This document shows, piece by piece, positions 45,721 through 56,034 of a DNA stretch of 64,000 bases. Position 1 is the first letter of the stretch, and every line of letters begins with the position of its first letter. The position numbers and the translations under genes are program-made. Below the pieces are notes generated by a model. The model saw only the letters and a program-made list of their open reading frames with translations, had not been told where the DNA came from and searched no databases. The stretch is taken from NCBI GenBank assembly GCA_018873225.1, contig JAEILZ010000002.1, forward strand, positions 248,001-312,000, in the 5' to 3' direction. The DNA is from [Phialemoniopsis] sp. UDSM-2020 (lineage: Eukaryota > Ascomycota > Sordariomycetes > Thyridiales > Thyridiaceae).

Positions 45721-47311
45721 GCGAACGTTCCGAGTCAATCCGGATCTTGTCGTAGCTCCGACCACGGATATGGTCATCGAGGATCAGCTGATAGTGTCCG
45801 TGCTACTCTGGCTTCATATTAAGGAAGGCTGCAAATTTTACATTAGGCTTGATACAATAACTAGATGTAGAAGACTTGACACGGAGTCTGCAACACAACA
45901 TGACCAAGTCGATGTTGGTACCTCAAACCATGTAATAGCCGTTTTCTTAGCACATCCGTTCCCACGATCATGTGCAGTTCTTTAGTGATTTCTCTACACC
46001 CTGTGCTACAATACGACCCTCTTTGCTACACGTTCCTCGTCTCTTGTAAAGTCCGAGAGGGCAAGACGGCGTGTACTGCTTTGGGCCCGAGAATGTCTTC
46101 GCAGTTGCGGCCAGAGGGGCTAATACTGAATGAGAGGATTTACTACAACCTTGAGTAGACCCCTTTTGAGAGAGAAAGGGGGCCAGCTGTCACCAACCCG
46201 CTAGATCACCTTCGGGCAGACTGTAGAGATTACTCCGAGTTCATTTCATGCGTCTCCCCTCATTGCTCCATGAGGCGCGATTTGCATCTATTGTGCATGT
46301 CTGTGTAAGACGATAGTCAGGGGCGAGACCGTGAGCTTGGAGACTGTGGTGATGGATCTCAACTAGACCTCGTTCCCTCTCGAGATTCCAACTCTTTGCG
46401 ATGATATCCCTGAAGTAGTCTACTTACCATGTTCAGGTTAGATAGACCACAAAAGCGTGCGATTGGAGGGGACGCTGCTCTCTTGACCCTGCCAAGGTCC
46501 GCATCCGCTTCATTCCAAAACATGACCCATACAGCCTCCGACCGTCTTGTTCAGCACATCCCACTCTTGGTCAGTGGGCCATGTTTATGTGTAGACCGTC
46601 AGCTGTGGCATATTTGATATGTTGACACGGGGAGGAAGCGGCAGGTAGGCTCCGATCAAAATGCCCGCACTAACTACCTAGGTATAGGAACGAGCGCAAT
46701 CTTGCGCTACCAAGAGCTCGAGTTTTAGGTGCAAGCGTACCGAATCTTGCGGCTGGTGATACCCACGGGCTCAGGACAAAGTAAGGGGGACACCAAGGTT
46801 CGCCACCGAAAAATGAGGGCGGAGTCATGCTGAGCACCATACAGCACTGGCTGAGTGCACCTACCAAATACTCGAAACGGCCGGATGACATGGTATGGGA
46901 TGTGCGAATGTGCTAACCAGGATATCTTCATCTCACGACTGGGTGTCCAACGGTAGCCAGGATCATACATGGTACCACCACACTATGTGCGCTGCTTCGT
47001 AAAGCTCGGTCCAAAGATTCAGTTGGGACTCTTGACAGTCAACGAATACTTTGTACGAGTACATGAGGTTCCCATGTCTTTGCAAGTGTACCTGTTGCCG
47101 AGACTGGTTTCCGGCGTTTCTCAGTGGGCTCTAGTGAGTGATGACTGCTGCTCGGATCCTGGAGTGTACTTAGAGGGGTCGACTAATTATGGCGCTATCA
47201 AGACCACAATTATCAAAGTATGGTCCATATTGAGAGGAAATGAGAGAGAAAAAGTACTGATAACCGTGGCTAAAGACCAGACAGCGTGCCGCTTACCTGA
47301 CCAGTACTCCC
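45721..47311. other. Gene-poor stretch, left part of the repeat-rich island
   Basis: No convincing coding region. It contains one copy of a dispersed repeat at 46001-46167. Codon bias typical of the neighbouring genes is absent from all open frames here. Confidence 0.5.
46001..46167. repeat. Decayed direct repeat, copy 1
   Basis: The first 73 bases match 51858-51930 at 66 positions (my count); after 55 bases absent from copy 2, a further 39 bases (46129-46167) match 51932-51970 with eight differences, all transitions. Same orientation. Both copies are non-coding as far as I can see. Confidence 0.75.
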
Positions 47312-47319
47312 TATATAAA
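47312..47319 (+). promoter_or_regulatory. TATA box before the small membrane protein gene
   Basis: TATATAAA in the context CTCCCTATATAAAGCG, 217 bases before the first ATG of the next gene (47536). Confidence 0.45.
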
Positions 47320-47535
47320 GCGAAAGGCAATACCGAAAAGTCTTTCCCTTGCAGAAATTGAGTGTTCCTTCTGCAATCCAGGCCAGATTCCTCGACTGTG
47401 ACGACAAGACCCTTGATCTCGAATTATACTTGCCAACACTAGCGCGCACGACTTGATATCCTCTGAATCTATCTACACGAGAAAGAGTGCTTCCCCTATT
47501 GCATCCCAGGAGTGAGGGATTACACTATCGAACCA

Positions 47536-47991
47536 ATGGGCCAGCCTCGGGACCTTTACATATTGGCTGGGATGCTAGCCATGTCGTGGGGTACTATGCT
47601 AAAGTTCAGGGCTGATGTCTACTACCGCAATAAGTTCCAGGACTCAACTTTCAGTCTGCTCTCGAAGCACTTTAGGAGGGATACGTGGCTATCTCGTCAT
47701 CTCTTCACAATATACTTTATCGTGACGGCCATCCTATGGCCAATCTATCTCGTCTTTATCTTCTTTCTGATCATCTATCGAATAACCTTTCCGAACTGTC
47801 CTCCCTTACCGACGACCTCCACTGCCACGTTGGATCACAGAAATACAGGAGGGGAAGCACAGACTCACACCCCATGCGCATGTGGAACAGGATTGTCAGA
47901 TAGCCGAGAGGAAATTCCAACAACACGGTCCGAGCCTCTCGAAACGCCGACCGATGTGCCGAAGGACCCACCGCCCAGATACGAGCCATGA
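47536..47991 (+). CDS. Hypothetical small membrane protein with PPxY tail
   Basis: A single open frame of 151 residues starting at the first ATG. It has a hydrophobic segment near residues 8-17, a basic region (HFRRDTWLSRHLF), and a strong span of about 25 residues (YFIVTAILWPIYLVFIFFLI and on), followed by a hydrophilic Thr/Glu/Pro-rich tail that ends in DPPPRYEP. The PPxY-like end resembles WW-domain ligands found in fungal membrane cargo, also seen in the protein at 18153. A good TATA box lies upstream. No family is recognised, and it stands alone in a gene-poor region, so it may be orphan or recently arisen; introns cannot be excluded. Confidence 0.5.
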   Translation: MGQPRDLYILAGMLAMSWGTMLKFRADVYYRNKFQDSTFSLLSKHFRRDTWLSRHLFTIYFIVTAILWPIYLVFIFFLIIYRITFPNCPPLPTTSTATLDHRNTGGEAQTHTPCACGTGLSDSREEIPTTRSEPLETPTDVPKDPPPRYEP

Positions 47992-49612
47992 CAATCCAAA
48001 TTGGAATATGTTGTCATATCTTAATTGTCCAAGCGGGAGGGGAGCTACAAAGATTATTATACAGGAGAATATGTACAATGTTAGGGGGAGCACCTGGGAT
48101 GATAGAGAGCCGGGAAACTTCGATAACACATAACTAATGAGGAGGTGTCAGAGAAGTGGGTGGCCGAGATGTTCCTGCACGAGGACAAATACAATACCTT
48201 CGAATTGCTCACAAGAAAGACAATTGCTCGTTTTGGGACGACTTATCTTAGACACATTACGAATAAAACTTGATCTGCCTTTCCAACAGCAATGGCGTTC
48301 CGATGCACTTTCGAGAACATCATGTCCAGTGACACTGACAATGCTAATAGGCTGTTCAAATATGAGGGTCAAAACAATATATATCACCAGACAGTACTGC
48401 TTACCAGAACTATCTGAACATCCCTTAACTGCCCTCCTTCATGGATTGAATTGATCAACTTTGTCTCCCCTACTCTCGTACCCCCTAAATACGCAGCTCC
48501 TATCATATATCTGCTTTCCTTGAGTCTCTTCTCAAGGCACCTACGAGTTAGATAGCACTCTTTGATAGCTGTCAAGAAAGTCGTGTATGAGTTGCTCAAT
48601 AGTCTGCTAAGTGGGGCTAGCCGGAGATCCTCACCATGGATGTACAGTAAAGACTACACTAGACAGCAGGATCTAGAGCATACACGACGGATGGGTGGAT
48701 ATCTGTACGGGCGGTCGGCGATGTTTGGCAGTGTTTGGCGTGTTAGTTATACATCCTGGACTGAGCCAATAGAGCATGGAACGACGGATGGCTTCAAGGC
48801 TCTCTCCTTTTTCGAATGCCATGAAAGGATCATGTCTTATCTCGCGATCAACCTGGCGAGTCTAGCACCCGTCGGAGCCCAGAGGATCAAGGTGAAGGCC
48901 AACTGTTCTAAGTATCCGAGTTGTGAAAGAACGAGCAGCATTCCTCAGAGCGAACTGTGGTCAGTATACAAAGCATAACTCGCTGAATAGACTCGGACAT
49001 CAGCTATTCTAATAGCTTTAGCAACACGGAACACTGTTGAAAAATAGTGAGCTAACTCACCAAAGACGAAGTGTTCTGACATATGTGAGTGCATAAAACC
49101 ATGACTAAGCAACATCCTGATGTAATGAAGGCGGATATTCAGGAATTGCAGGTAGTATGTGCTGCTGAGCCGGAGCCCCATTGGTAACCTAAGTTTTGGA
49201 GACCTCTGGGCAATTAGACCGGTATGAGAAAGGCTCGGCATGATGTGTGAAGATCCAGGAAAGTCGATGTGAAGCGGCAACTCGATGAGGTTGATGGGAA
49301 GGACTGGCGGTACACGTTCGTCTCGAGAGAGTGGTCGTTCTGCGGTGGCTGTTTGAAGTGAAAAGGGCGGTGGTTGGTGGCAAAGATGCGTATGAAGTCT
49401 TTGAGCGCGGGACACTTGCGATGAATTGTTGACGATATGGAATGTGAAATGTATTGGAGAGTAGTGCAGAGCGGATATGAACGGCGGTAGCGAACTGATT
49501 ATCGATTGCTGAGTTTTCTCGACGGGTCGACAGCTGGGTTGACAAGACAGAATGATATAGAGAAAATCAGAGACATGGCAAGGGACGAAATAGTGCGTGT
49601 TGGTCATTGAGA
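47992..49612. other. Gene-poor stretch between the small membrane gene and the minisatellite
   Basis: No supported gene. A frame around 48640-48978 is open for about 110 codons from its first ATG but has no motif or bias. The leftward frame at 48945-49790 is a by-product of the 18-bp array that follows. Confidence 0.45.
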
Positions 49613-49838
49613 GTGTGTTCGAGATTGGGAGCGTGCTTGAGATTGGGAGCGTGTTCGAGATTGGGAGCGTGTTTGTAGCTGAGAGTGTGTTTGTAGCCGA
49701 GACTGTGTTTGAAGTCGAGACTGTGTTTGAAGTCGAGACTGTGTTTGAAGTCGAGAGTGTGTTTGAAGTCGAGAGTGTGTTTGTAATCAAGAGTGTGTTT
49801 GTAATTGAGAGTGTGTTTGTAATTCGAGAGTGTGTTTG
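49613..49838. repeat. 18-bp minisatellite, about 12.5 copies
   Basis: Units vary around GTGTGTTTGAAGTCGAGA; three consecutive copies (CTGTGTTTGAAGTCGAGA) are identical and one copy near the right end is 19 bp. The unit length is a multiple of three and lacks stops in several frames, which produces long open frames on both strands. Confidence 0.9.
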
Positions 49839-50166
49839 CTTGAGCGCTTTTATTTTGTACCGTGCAAAGATGTTTAATATCAGAAGTGGTGATATTGTAG
49901 ATGGGTTGGCGGTTGTTATGATGACAACCGCGAGTTCTTTTAGTTTCCCCTCTTAGGTTCAATGGTGTCGATCCTTTGCCAGAGCCGGGACCGAGAAGAG
50001 AGGGCCGGCTGCTGTTGAAGTGAGGTTGTGGCGAAGGCACTAAGAGGGTACTCGTCACCGACACTACGTAGAAGTAGAACTCGTCGTCGGTGTGGTTTAT
50101 CGCGTTTTCCTTCGGGGTTTACTGGGTTTTCCTTCCCACACACTCTCACAATCCACTCGACTGGTC

Positions 50167-50376
50167 GGTGGTACGGGTCGCCGCCCGGGTCGATACTGAC
50201 GGTTCGCCGTCCGATACGGTTTTTTCACGGGTCGCTGCCCGTCACGGTGGTAACGGGTCGGGGCCCGGGTCGATACTGTCGGTTCGCCGTCCGAGTCGGT
50301 TGTACGGGTCGCCGCCCGGGTCGATACTGTCGGTTCGCCGTCCGGGACGGTTGTTCACGGGTCGCCGCCCGTCACG
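50167..50376. repeat. GC-rich tandem array of two alternating hairpin-prone units
   Basis: Three copies of a roughly 47-bp unit (ACGGGTCGCCGCCCGGGTCG followed by ATACTGTCGGTTCGCCGTCC) start near 50172, 50252 and 50303; two copies of a related shorter unit (TCACGGGTCGCYGCCCGTCA) start near 50225 and 50354. Each carries a CGGG...CCCG inverted repeat. It ends about four bases before the stop of the collagen-like gene (reading leftward). Confidence 0.8.
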
Positions 50377-50380
50377 CTGC

Positions 50381-51199
50381 TCAGTTCGAGCCTCGGTTGC
50401 CGCTCTCCATGGAGGGGCTATTGGCTAACTCCCGAGCCCGTCTTTTCCCCTCCGACCATATTTGGTATCCACGGAGGACCGGAAGACCAATGCCCACAAG
50501 GAAGGGCACAGACACGATGCACCAAAACTCCGGGGTGCTGGTTCCATCATAACACCAAATGGCGAGGGCGACAAAGACCAGGGTGGTCTGAAACAGGCAG
50601 ACACCCCGCATTGTGTTGACCGCATACTTCAAGCAGAGAAAGTCCCAAGAGTAAGCCAAGGCCATCAGAGGGGCCACGGTGCCCATGGCAGCAACCTCGA
50701 AGCAGCAGAACCTGGCCCACTGCTAGAGGGCGTCCTGCTCGCCCTCGCGGCGATTCTTCTCGACCGACGACCGGCCCGACATGATGCTGAGGGAAACAGC
50801 GAAAAGACCACCGGCCAGAGTGACCAGAGGCCACAGATGGGTCGAGGCAGTCATGCCTGGGGTCGCGGCCGCCTGCACCTCTGGTGCGGGAGTCGGGGCT
50901 GGCGGACCTGGCGGACCAGTGTCTCCCTTGTCGCCCTTTTCCCCCTTTTTCCCGTCTCGCCCATCCCGGCCATCCCGGCCAACATCCCCCTTATTACCCT
51001 TCTCGCCCTTGCGACCTTCATCGCCCTTATCGCCCTTATCACCCTTATCACCCTTATCGCCTTTGGCGTCTCGTCCATCTCGTCCATCTCGTCCATCTCG
51101 GCCAGTAGGCCCCTCCGGGCCAACAGGTCCACTTAGGCCACGAGGGCCAGGCTTGGGCTCGCCGAAGACAAAATCGCGGCCGCTCCTCAACTGGTTCAT
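50381..51199 (-). CDS. Collagen-like membrane protein interrupted by one in-frame TAG
   Basis: Leftward from the ATG at 51197-51199 (good context, GTCACCATGAAC) the frame is open for 158 codons to a TAG at 50723-50725, then open again in the same frame for 113 codons to 50381. The first part has about 27 Gly-X-Y triplets (GRDGRD, GDKGDK, GPPGPP) at residues 18-100 with one short break, then Ala/Pro-rich sequence and a hydrophobic span (LWPLVTLAGGLFAVSLSIM). The part after the TAG has two more likely spans (VNTMRGVCLFQTTLVFVALA and FWCIVSVPFLVGIGLPVL) and a basic tail. The continuous hydrophobic design across the stop suggests one original protein. The TAG may be a mutation, an assembly error, recoding, or the end of an unusually short 42-nt intron (50723-50764). 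Collagen-like domains in fungi are known from surface proteins such as Metarhizium MCL1; no direct homology is claimed. Confidence 0.65.
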
Positions 51200-52490
51200 G
51201 GTGACAGACTGGCGAAGACCCTCGAAAAAAGAAACACGATGTCGTCGAAAGCTGAGGAGAAAAGAAACAGAACTCGAATCCTCGGGTGGACTCGTTCGAC
51301 AAACCTTGGTCTTGGTAGCTATTGCACCTTCCTATATCACGTAGTTCCTACAGTAGGAGCGTTTCGGGATGAAGACACAAGGAAAGGACTCAGTACTCGT
51401 ACCAGCAACCAAGCACTTCCCCATTCCCACCTACTCCCTTGGCACTTGCCGCTGCCTTGAGTTGCTATCGCGCACCAGACTGCACCCGACTGCACTTGAC
51501 TGCATTGGCTGTGTTTGCTACCTGCGTCATAAGCACGAATGGTGCTCGAAGGTGCATACCTGACCCGCCTCGGCACTCTGGCTATCGACCTGAGATGAGG
51601 CCTTGAGTGGTATTTATGCATGTTCAGTGCTGTGTCCGCGTTTCTGTAGTCGGTGGTCGACAGCTGCTGCATTGCTGCTTTCAAAGATGACTTGACGGAA
51701 ATCGAGACACATAGCGCCATAGAATTCGGACACTGTATTTTCTTAGGAGAGAGGACTTTTCACTCGCGGTCTGTATGGCAAAGCATGAAAGCTTGAGACC
51801 ACCAGCTTTAAACGCATGGCAGTGGGGTCTTTGGTTAACTCAGGGTACCTACGTACCCTGTGCCGCAATACGACCCTCTTTGCTAAACGTCCCGCGTCTC
51901 TTGCAAAGTCCGAGAGGGCAAGACAGCGTGAAATGAGAAGATCTATCACAACTTCGAGTAGGCTCCTTTTGTGCCATCGAATGGGGTAATGCTCAGGAGG
52001 GGCGCGGGACCATTTTTCTTCTAGCCTTGGCTCCTTGGTGATGGATGGGGTCATTCAGGTGCTGATTAGATCACGGTTCATCCGTCTCTTAAGCCGACCA
52101 CATTTACTAACAAAGATTTCATCTAGAAAGAGTCATTGGTTCTACTATTAGTCAAATCATTCTGTTGGTCAATACCAAACCCTTATCAATCGGTTGCGGC
52201 GGCTCGGACCATTCGTGTGTCGTCTGCCTGGATCTGTACATAGCTCGATTGCACCATCTCGCCGTCGATAGCGAAAGCGACAGCCACTCAAGGCAACGCG
52301 AGATGCCGCAATCTGTACATAGCATTATGTGCTGCAGAAACGACCCAATCCGAGAATACTTAACCCCACGATTTCCGACCCCTCAAGTCGATCAATTGGA
52401 GTCTGCATCCGTCCTTATTCAGTAGTGCCGCGAGGAGTTCTCTGCATTTTGGCATTTATCTAGTAGGCCGAACCCAGCTCCTGTTCCAAG
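51200..52490. other. Intergenic region, right part of the repeat-rich island
   Basis: Holds a short CACCCGACTGCACTTGACTG run near 51482-51505 and copy 2 of the decayed repeat at 51858-51970. No gene supported. Confidence 0.5.
51858..51970. repeat. Decayed direct repeat, copy 2
   Basis: Counterpart of 46001-46167, 5.86 kb to the right in the same orientation, lacking the central 55 bases. Over both aligned parts, 13 of 15 differences are transitions. Confidence 0.75.
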
Positions 52491-53689
52491 ATGACGACTA
52501 CTGTCACCCAGCCTCCCCTCGTTCTGAGGACTGACCCTCCGAAAAGTCAATTCCCCAAGCCATTGACTCTATCCGGAGCTCTCGAACAATTCGAGCATGA
52601 AGAGATAACGCCAGTGATTGGACGCGAATATCCCAGCGTCAACATTGTCGATGATCTTCTCAATGGCAAGAACTCCGACGATCTGCTCCGCGACCTTGCA
52701 ATCACTAGTAAGATACTGGCATGTCTCTTAGTTGAGATAGAAAGTGCTGATCAGCCGCAGTCTCCCAGAGGGGTGTGGTCTTCTTCCGTGCCCAGGACAA
52801 CCTAACCGATGATCTGCAAAAGGTCTTTGTGCAGCGGCTCGGCCAACTGTCTGGCAAGCCGTCCGGCTCGACCTTGCATATTCACCCTCTTTTGAACGGG
52901 AATCACGAGTTTGGTGTTGATGACAATGAGATCAGCACCATCTCGTCCGTCGCGTTCCGCGCATTCGCTCCTGGATCGGCACCCAAAGACCGAGACGATC
53001 GCAAAGGAGGCGCTGCTTCGTGGCATAGCGACATCCAGTTCGAGGAGTATCCTGCCGACTATACGAGCCTCAGGCTGACCCAGCTTCCGTCCTCGGGCGG
53101 CGACACCTTGTGGGCCTCCGGATACGAACTCTATGACAGGTTCAGTGATCAGTACAGAAAGTTCTTCGAGGGCCTGACGGCAACCTTCGCAGGGGAAGGA
53201 TTCATCAGGGCAGCCGACGCGCAGCCCGACAAGTTCAAGATCTACGAGGAGCCCCGAGGTAACCCGGCTAACATAGGCCGCAACCTCACCGCTGTCCATC
53301 CCGTTGTGCGGACCAACCCTGTTACGGGATGGAAGTCGATCTACGCCATCGGCAACTTCCCTCAGCGCATCAATGAGCTCAGCGCCCGTGAGAGTCGAGA
53401 GCTACTGGACCTTTTCAAGAAAAGGATCGAGGAGAATCACGACTTGCAAGTCCGATTCAGGTGGAAGAATGCAAACGACATTGGTATGTTTCCGCTCCCA
53501 AGTATCCACGAGTTGTCCGTACTGACCAGGCCGTAAGCAATCTGGGATAACCGCAGTGTGTTCCACAGCGCTACTAATGACTACGATAATCTAGGTGATC
53601 GCGTTGGTCACCGCGCTGTAGGGATTGGCGAGAAGCCGTACTTGGACCCCAATAGCCTGTCGAGGACTGACGCGCTCAACACCAAGTAG
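52491..53689 (+). CDS. Fe(II)/2-oxoglutarate-dependent dioxygenase, TauD/TfdA family
   Basis: Exons 52491-52707, 52761-53483 and 53538-53689 give 363 residues. Metal ligands: His161 and Asp163 in WHSDIQFEE and distal His323 in DNRSVFHSAT; Arg339 in GHRAVGIGEKPY binds 2-oxoglutarate. The second intron ends at AAG 53537; this choice restores the strand AIWDNRSVFH, which is lost if a later TAG is used. The N-terminal half has TPVIGREYPSVNIVDDLL and SQRGVVFFRAQD, as in fungal alpha-ketoglutarate-dependent taurine/sulfonate dioxygenases. It could release sulfite from an alkylsulfonate, or oxidise a metabolite of the cluster to its right. It converges with the methyltransferase, 149 bases apart. 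Confidence 0.9.
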
Positions 53690-53838
53690 GCCAGTCAAAC
53701 CAGGCTTATGGCTTTGCTGTGGAGAGTACATATCTGTCTGATATAGTTCATAAGATCGTGATCGTTTAATTGGGATTGTAATCTGCTGCTTCGTTTCATA
53801 GGCATAAAAAAGAGATGATTCAATCTGCGCATAACCCT

Positions 53839-55459
53839 TTAACCGGTAAGGGGTTTCCTCCCAACGAGAACCCGGTGCTTGTAGTAGGCATGAAACTTTC
53901 CAGACCGTAGCTCGCGACGGAAGTGAGCAATGTAGGCACCGATCTCCTCCTTACTCCAGCCTAGCAGGTTGGCCATGAAAAGCATAGTCCCTTCGATATC
54001 CTGGTCTAGAGCGAACTGGGCGTATCTACCAATCTCCTTGTTCTTTTTGTCGCGAGGCCAGCTCCCCAATGAAATCTAACGAAAGCACAACGTCAGTATA
54101 TGTCAGTCCGGAAGTTGCGAAAGTTCGCGGAAGGTTCACCTTGCCGTCTGTCTCTTGAATGTCGACGAAGCCGGCCTCCTCCATAGCTTTCCTCAATGTG
54201 TTGTCCTCTAGGATGGTGAAAGATCGCCCGATTTTGCTGCCGCCGTCGACAAAGAACTTACCCCACTGACCGTGGGCGCTGGTGTCGGGGACGGTGTCGT
54301 CGTCGCTGAGGAGGTACGGCGACGGCTCGTGGTCCTCAAAGTAGCCGCCGGGCTTGAGTGCCTTGAAGGCTTCCTTGTACAGCGCGGTCCAGTCGACGAT
54401 GCTGCCAACTAGCCAGCGCATGTGCACGTAGTCGACCGAGTTGGGGGAGAAAGTCCATTCTTGCGTGCAATCGTCGATCTGGCTGCGATCGTGTCAGCTG
54501 TGCGAGCGCGGGATATCATTGAGCCCTGGGAGGGATCTTGTTGGCGTACAACTCAACGTTGGGGGGCACCCATGTGGGTTGGATGGGCGAGACATCCGTT
54601 CCGATGACCGTCGAGTTGGGATACTCGTCACCAAAATCACTGAGGCGGGTGAGTTCAGGGTATCGAGTATGTCATATGGTAGCAGAATGCTTACATTGCC
54701 CAAATGCCTAAGAGACTGGCCGTTAGTGCTCCGCTTTGGTTCAATAACTTGATCACATCTCGTGCTTACCTGTCCCCGTGCCTATGTCTAGCACAGTCTA
54801 GACAATATCGAAGAACCTGTCAGGCCTACTCTCATGGCGGGTGAGGTCCTGGGTCGTGAACACACCTGTAGCTTGTCTTTTTCCAGCGGCGCCAGGTGAA
54901 GCCTCCCATCAAGCAACACAGTCAGGAAGTGGTGCCTGATATACTTAGCACAAGAAGCTACACTTCCATCTAATTAGGGGTCGGTCTCACGCGATATCGA
55001 GTGCTTCGTTTTGCCGTTCGTCATTGGCACCCCTTTGCGGCTCGGGTTAACAATAGCATCGCGTCCCAATGAGAGGAAGAGAACTTGCCAGTATTGCGCA
55101 TTGCCCCGGTCGCTGTGGTACGTCCGCCCTTGAATGGTCCTGTACTCGAGGATGCTGGAGCTGATCGACGCGGTCGAGCTCTGCGTGTCATCAATGGCCG
55201 AGTCCGCGTCGTCCTCGCGCTCATGTCTCTGCATGCGCATGCCGACCGGTCAGCTGCTTACGGCGCTTATCAACAAAAGCCGTCAATCTCATACCTCTGC
55301 CAAGTCCGTCCAGTGCTGCGCCGGGAGGATACCGGTGTCGGTCGGCGCGGCCGGTGAGCTTGCTTGTGCAGCTGGCGACGACTGCTCCGCGGCAGCTGCA
55401 GCAGGACTTCCCGCAGGGCTTCCTGCCGGCTTCTCTCCGGTTGGCTGTGTGTCTGACAT
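53839..55459 (-). CDS. LaeA-like SAM-dependent methyltransferase (nine exons)
   Basis: Leftward exons 55295-55459, 55089-55228, 54991-55032, 54866-54935, 54770-54797, 54695-54707, 54550-54639, 54140-54482 and 53839-54075 give 375 residues. After an Ala/Pro/Ser-rich N-terminus come [20 protein letters not shown], then the SAM motif [20 protein letters not shown] (about residues 141-160), [26 protein letters not shown] and [13 protein letters not shown], the standard order of fungal LaeA-like methyltransferases. The second intron starts with GCAAGT (GC-AG type) and the sixth exon is only 13 nt. Members of this family are either global regulators or tailoring methyltransferases in secondary-metabolite clusters. 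Here the gene is followed, in the same direction, by nothing and preceded by a P450 and a type III PKS, so a role in that cluster is likely but unproven. Confidence 0.88.
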
Positions 55460-56034
55460 GGTGATTGACGATGCAGTCCTGTGTGCGACGACCGAGAACC
55501 GCAGCCTGGGACAACTGCGCAGAGGAGGAGGAGAGGGATGAATCGGCAGGGAGGGAGGTGTGGGCTGCTGTCCCAAAAAACATCCCACCCCCGGTCATTT
55601 TCGTAAGGTGACATTCAGAGCTGCAGACCCCCGGGCGGGACGTGGAGAACAAAGACACACTTCTACAATGCTATTCGCGGAGGGGAAGAAACCTTCGAGC
55701 AGCGGCCGAGAATGTGAAAGCGTGGGGGAATGCTGACGACCCAATGATATGGGCGCGTCGCGGTTCCGCACATGCAATCCATCAGATATCACACCCTGCA
55801 CCGGATGTCGTACCGCGGTACTCAGCTGCTCATTGCGCATTGCCTGGTACGGACATCTCACTTGACTTGCCTGCCGGTGACATGCCAAGGCCCGGCCCGA
55901 GCCACTTCGCTTAACATTGATGACGGCGATGGTGAGAATGATTATTTCAAGGAGAAAACACTGTATTGAAAGCAACGATTGGCAAAAGAGTTCAACTACA
56001 TGCGGGGTTGGAAGCTGAAGGAATAACCCCCTGT
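55460..56034. other. Intergenic region (promoter of the methyltransferase)
   Basis: Between the P450 stop and the methyltransferase start, both leftward. A GA-rich tract at 55523-55558 forms the pyrimidine-rich leader on the gene strand. Nothing else seen. Confidence 0.5.

Noticed and set aside
48945..49790. Leftward open frame rich in NTLSTSN repeats
   Set aside because: Its start is the 18-bp minisatellite read in one frame; the array is open in other frames too, and there is no ATG in good context.
50723..50764. A 42-nt intron removing the TAG from the collagen-like gene
   Set aside because: It ends well (CTCTAG) and keeps frame, but the donor GTCGAG is poor, there is no branch site, and it is shorter than every other intron in the window. 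Kept only as an alternative.
46001..51970. LTR retrotransposon bounded by the two direct repeats
   Set aside because: No gag, integrase or reverse transcriptase remnant, primer binding site or polypurine tract was seen, and the repeats are short and unequal.
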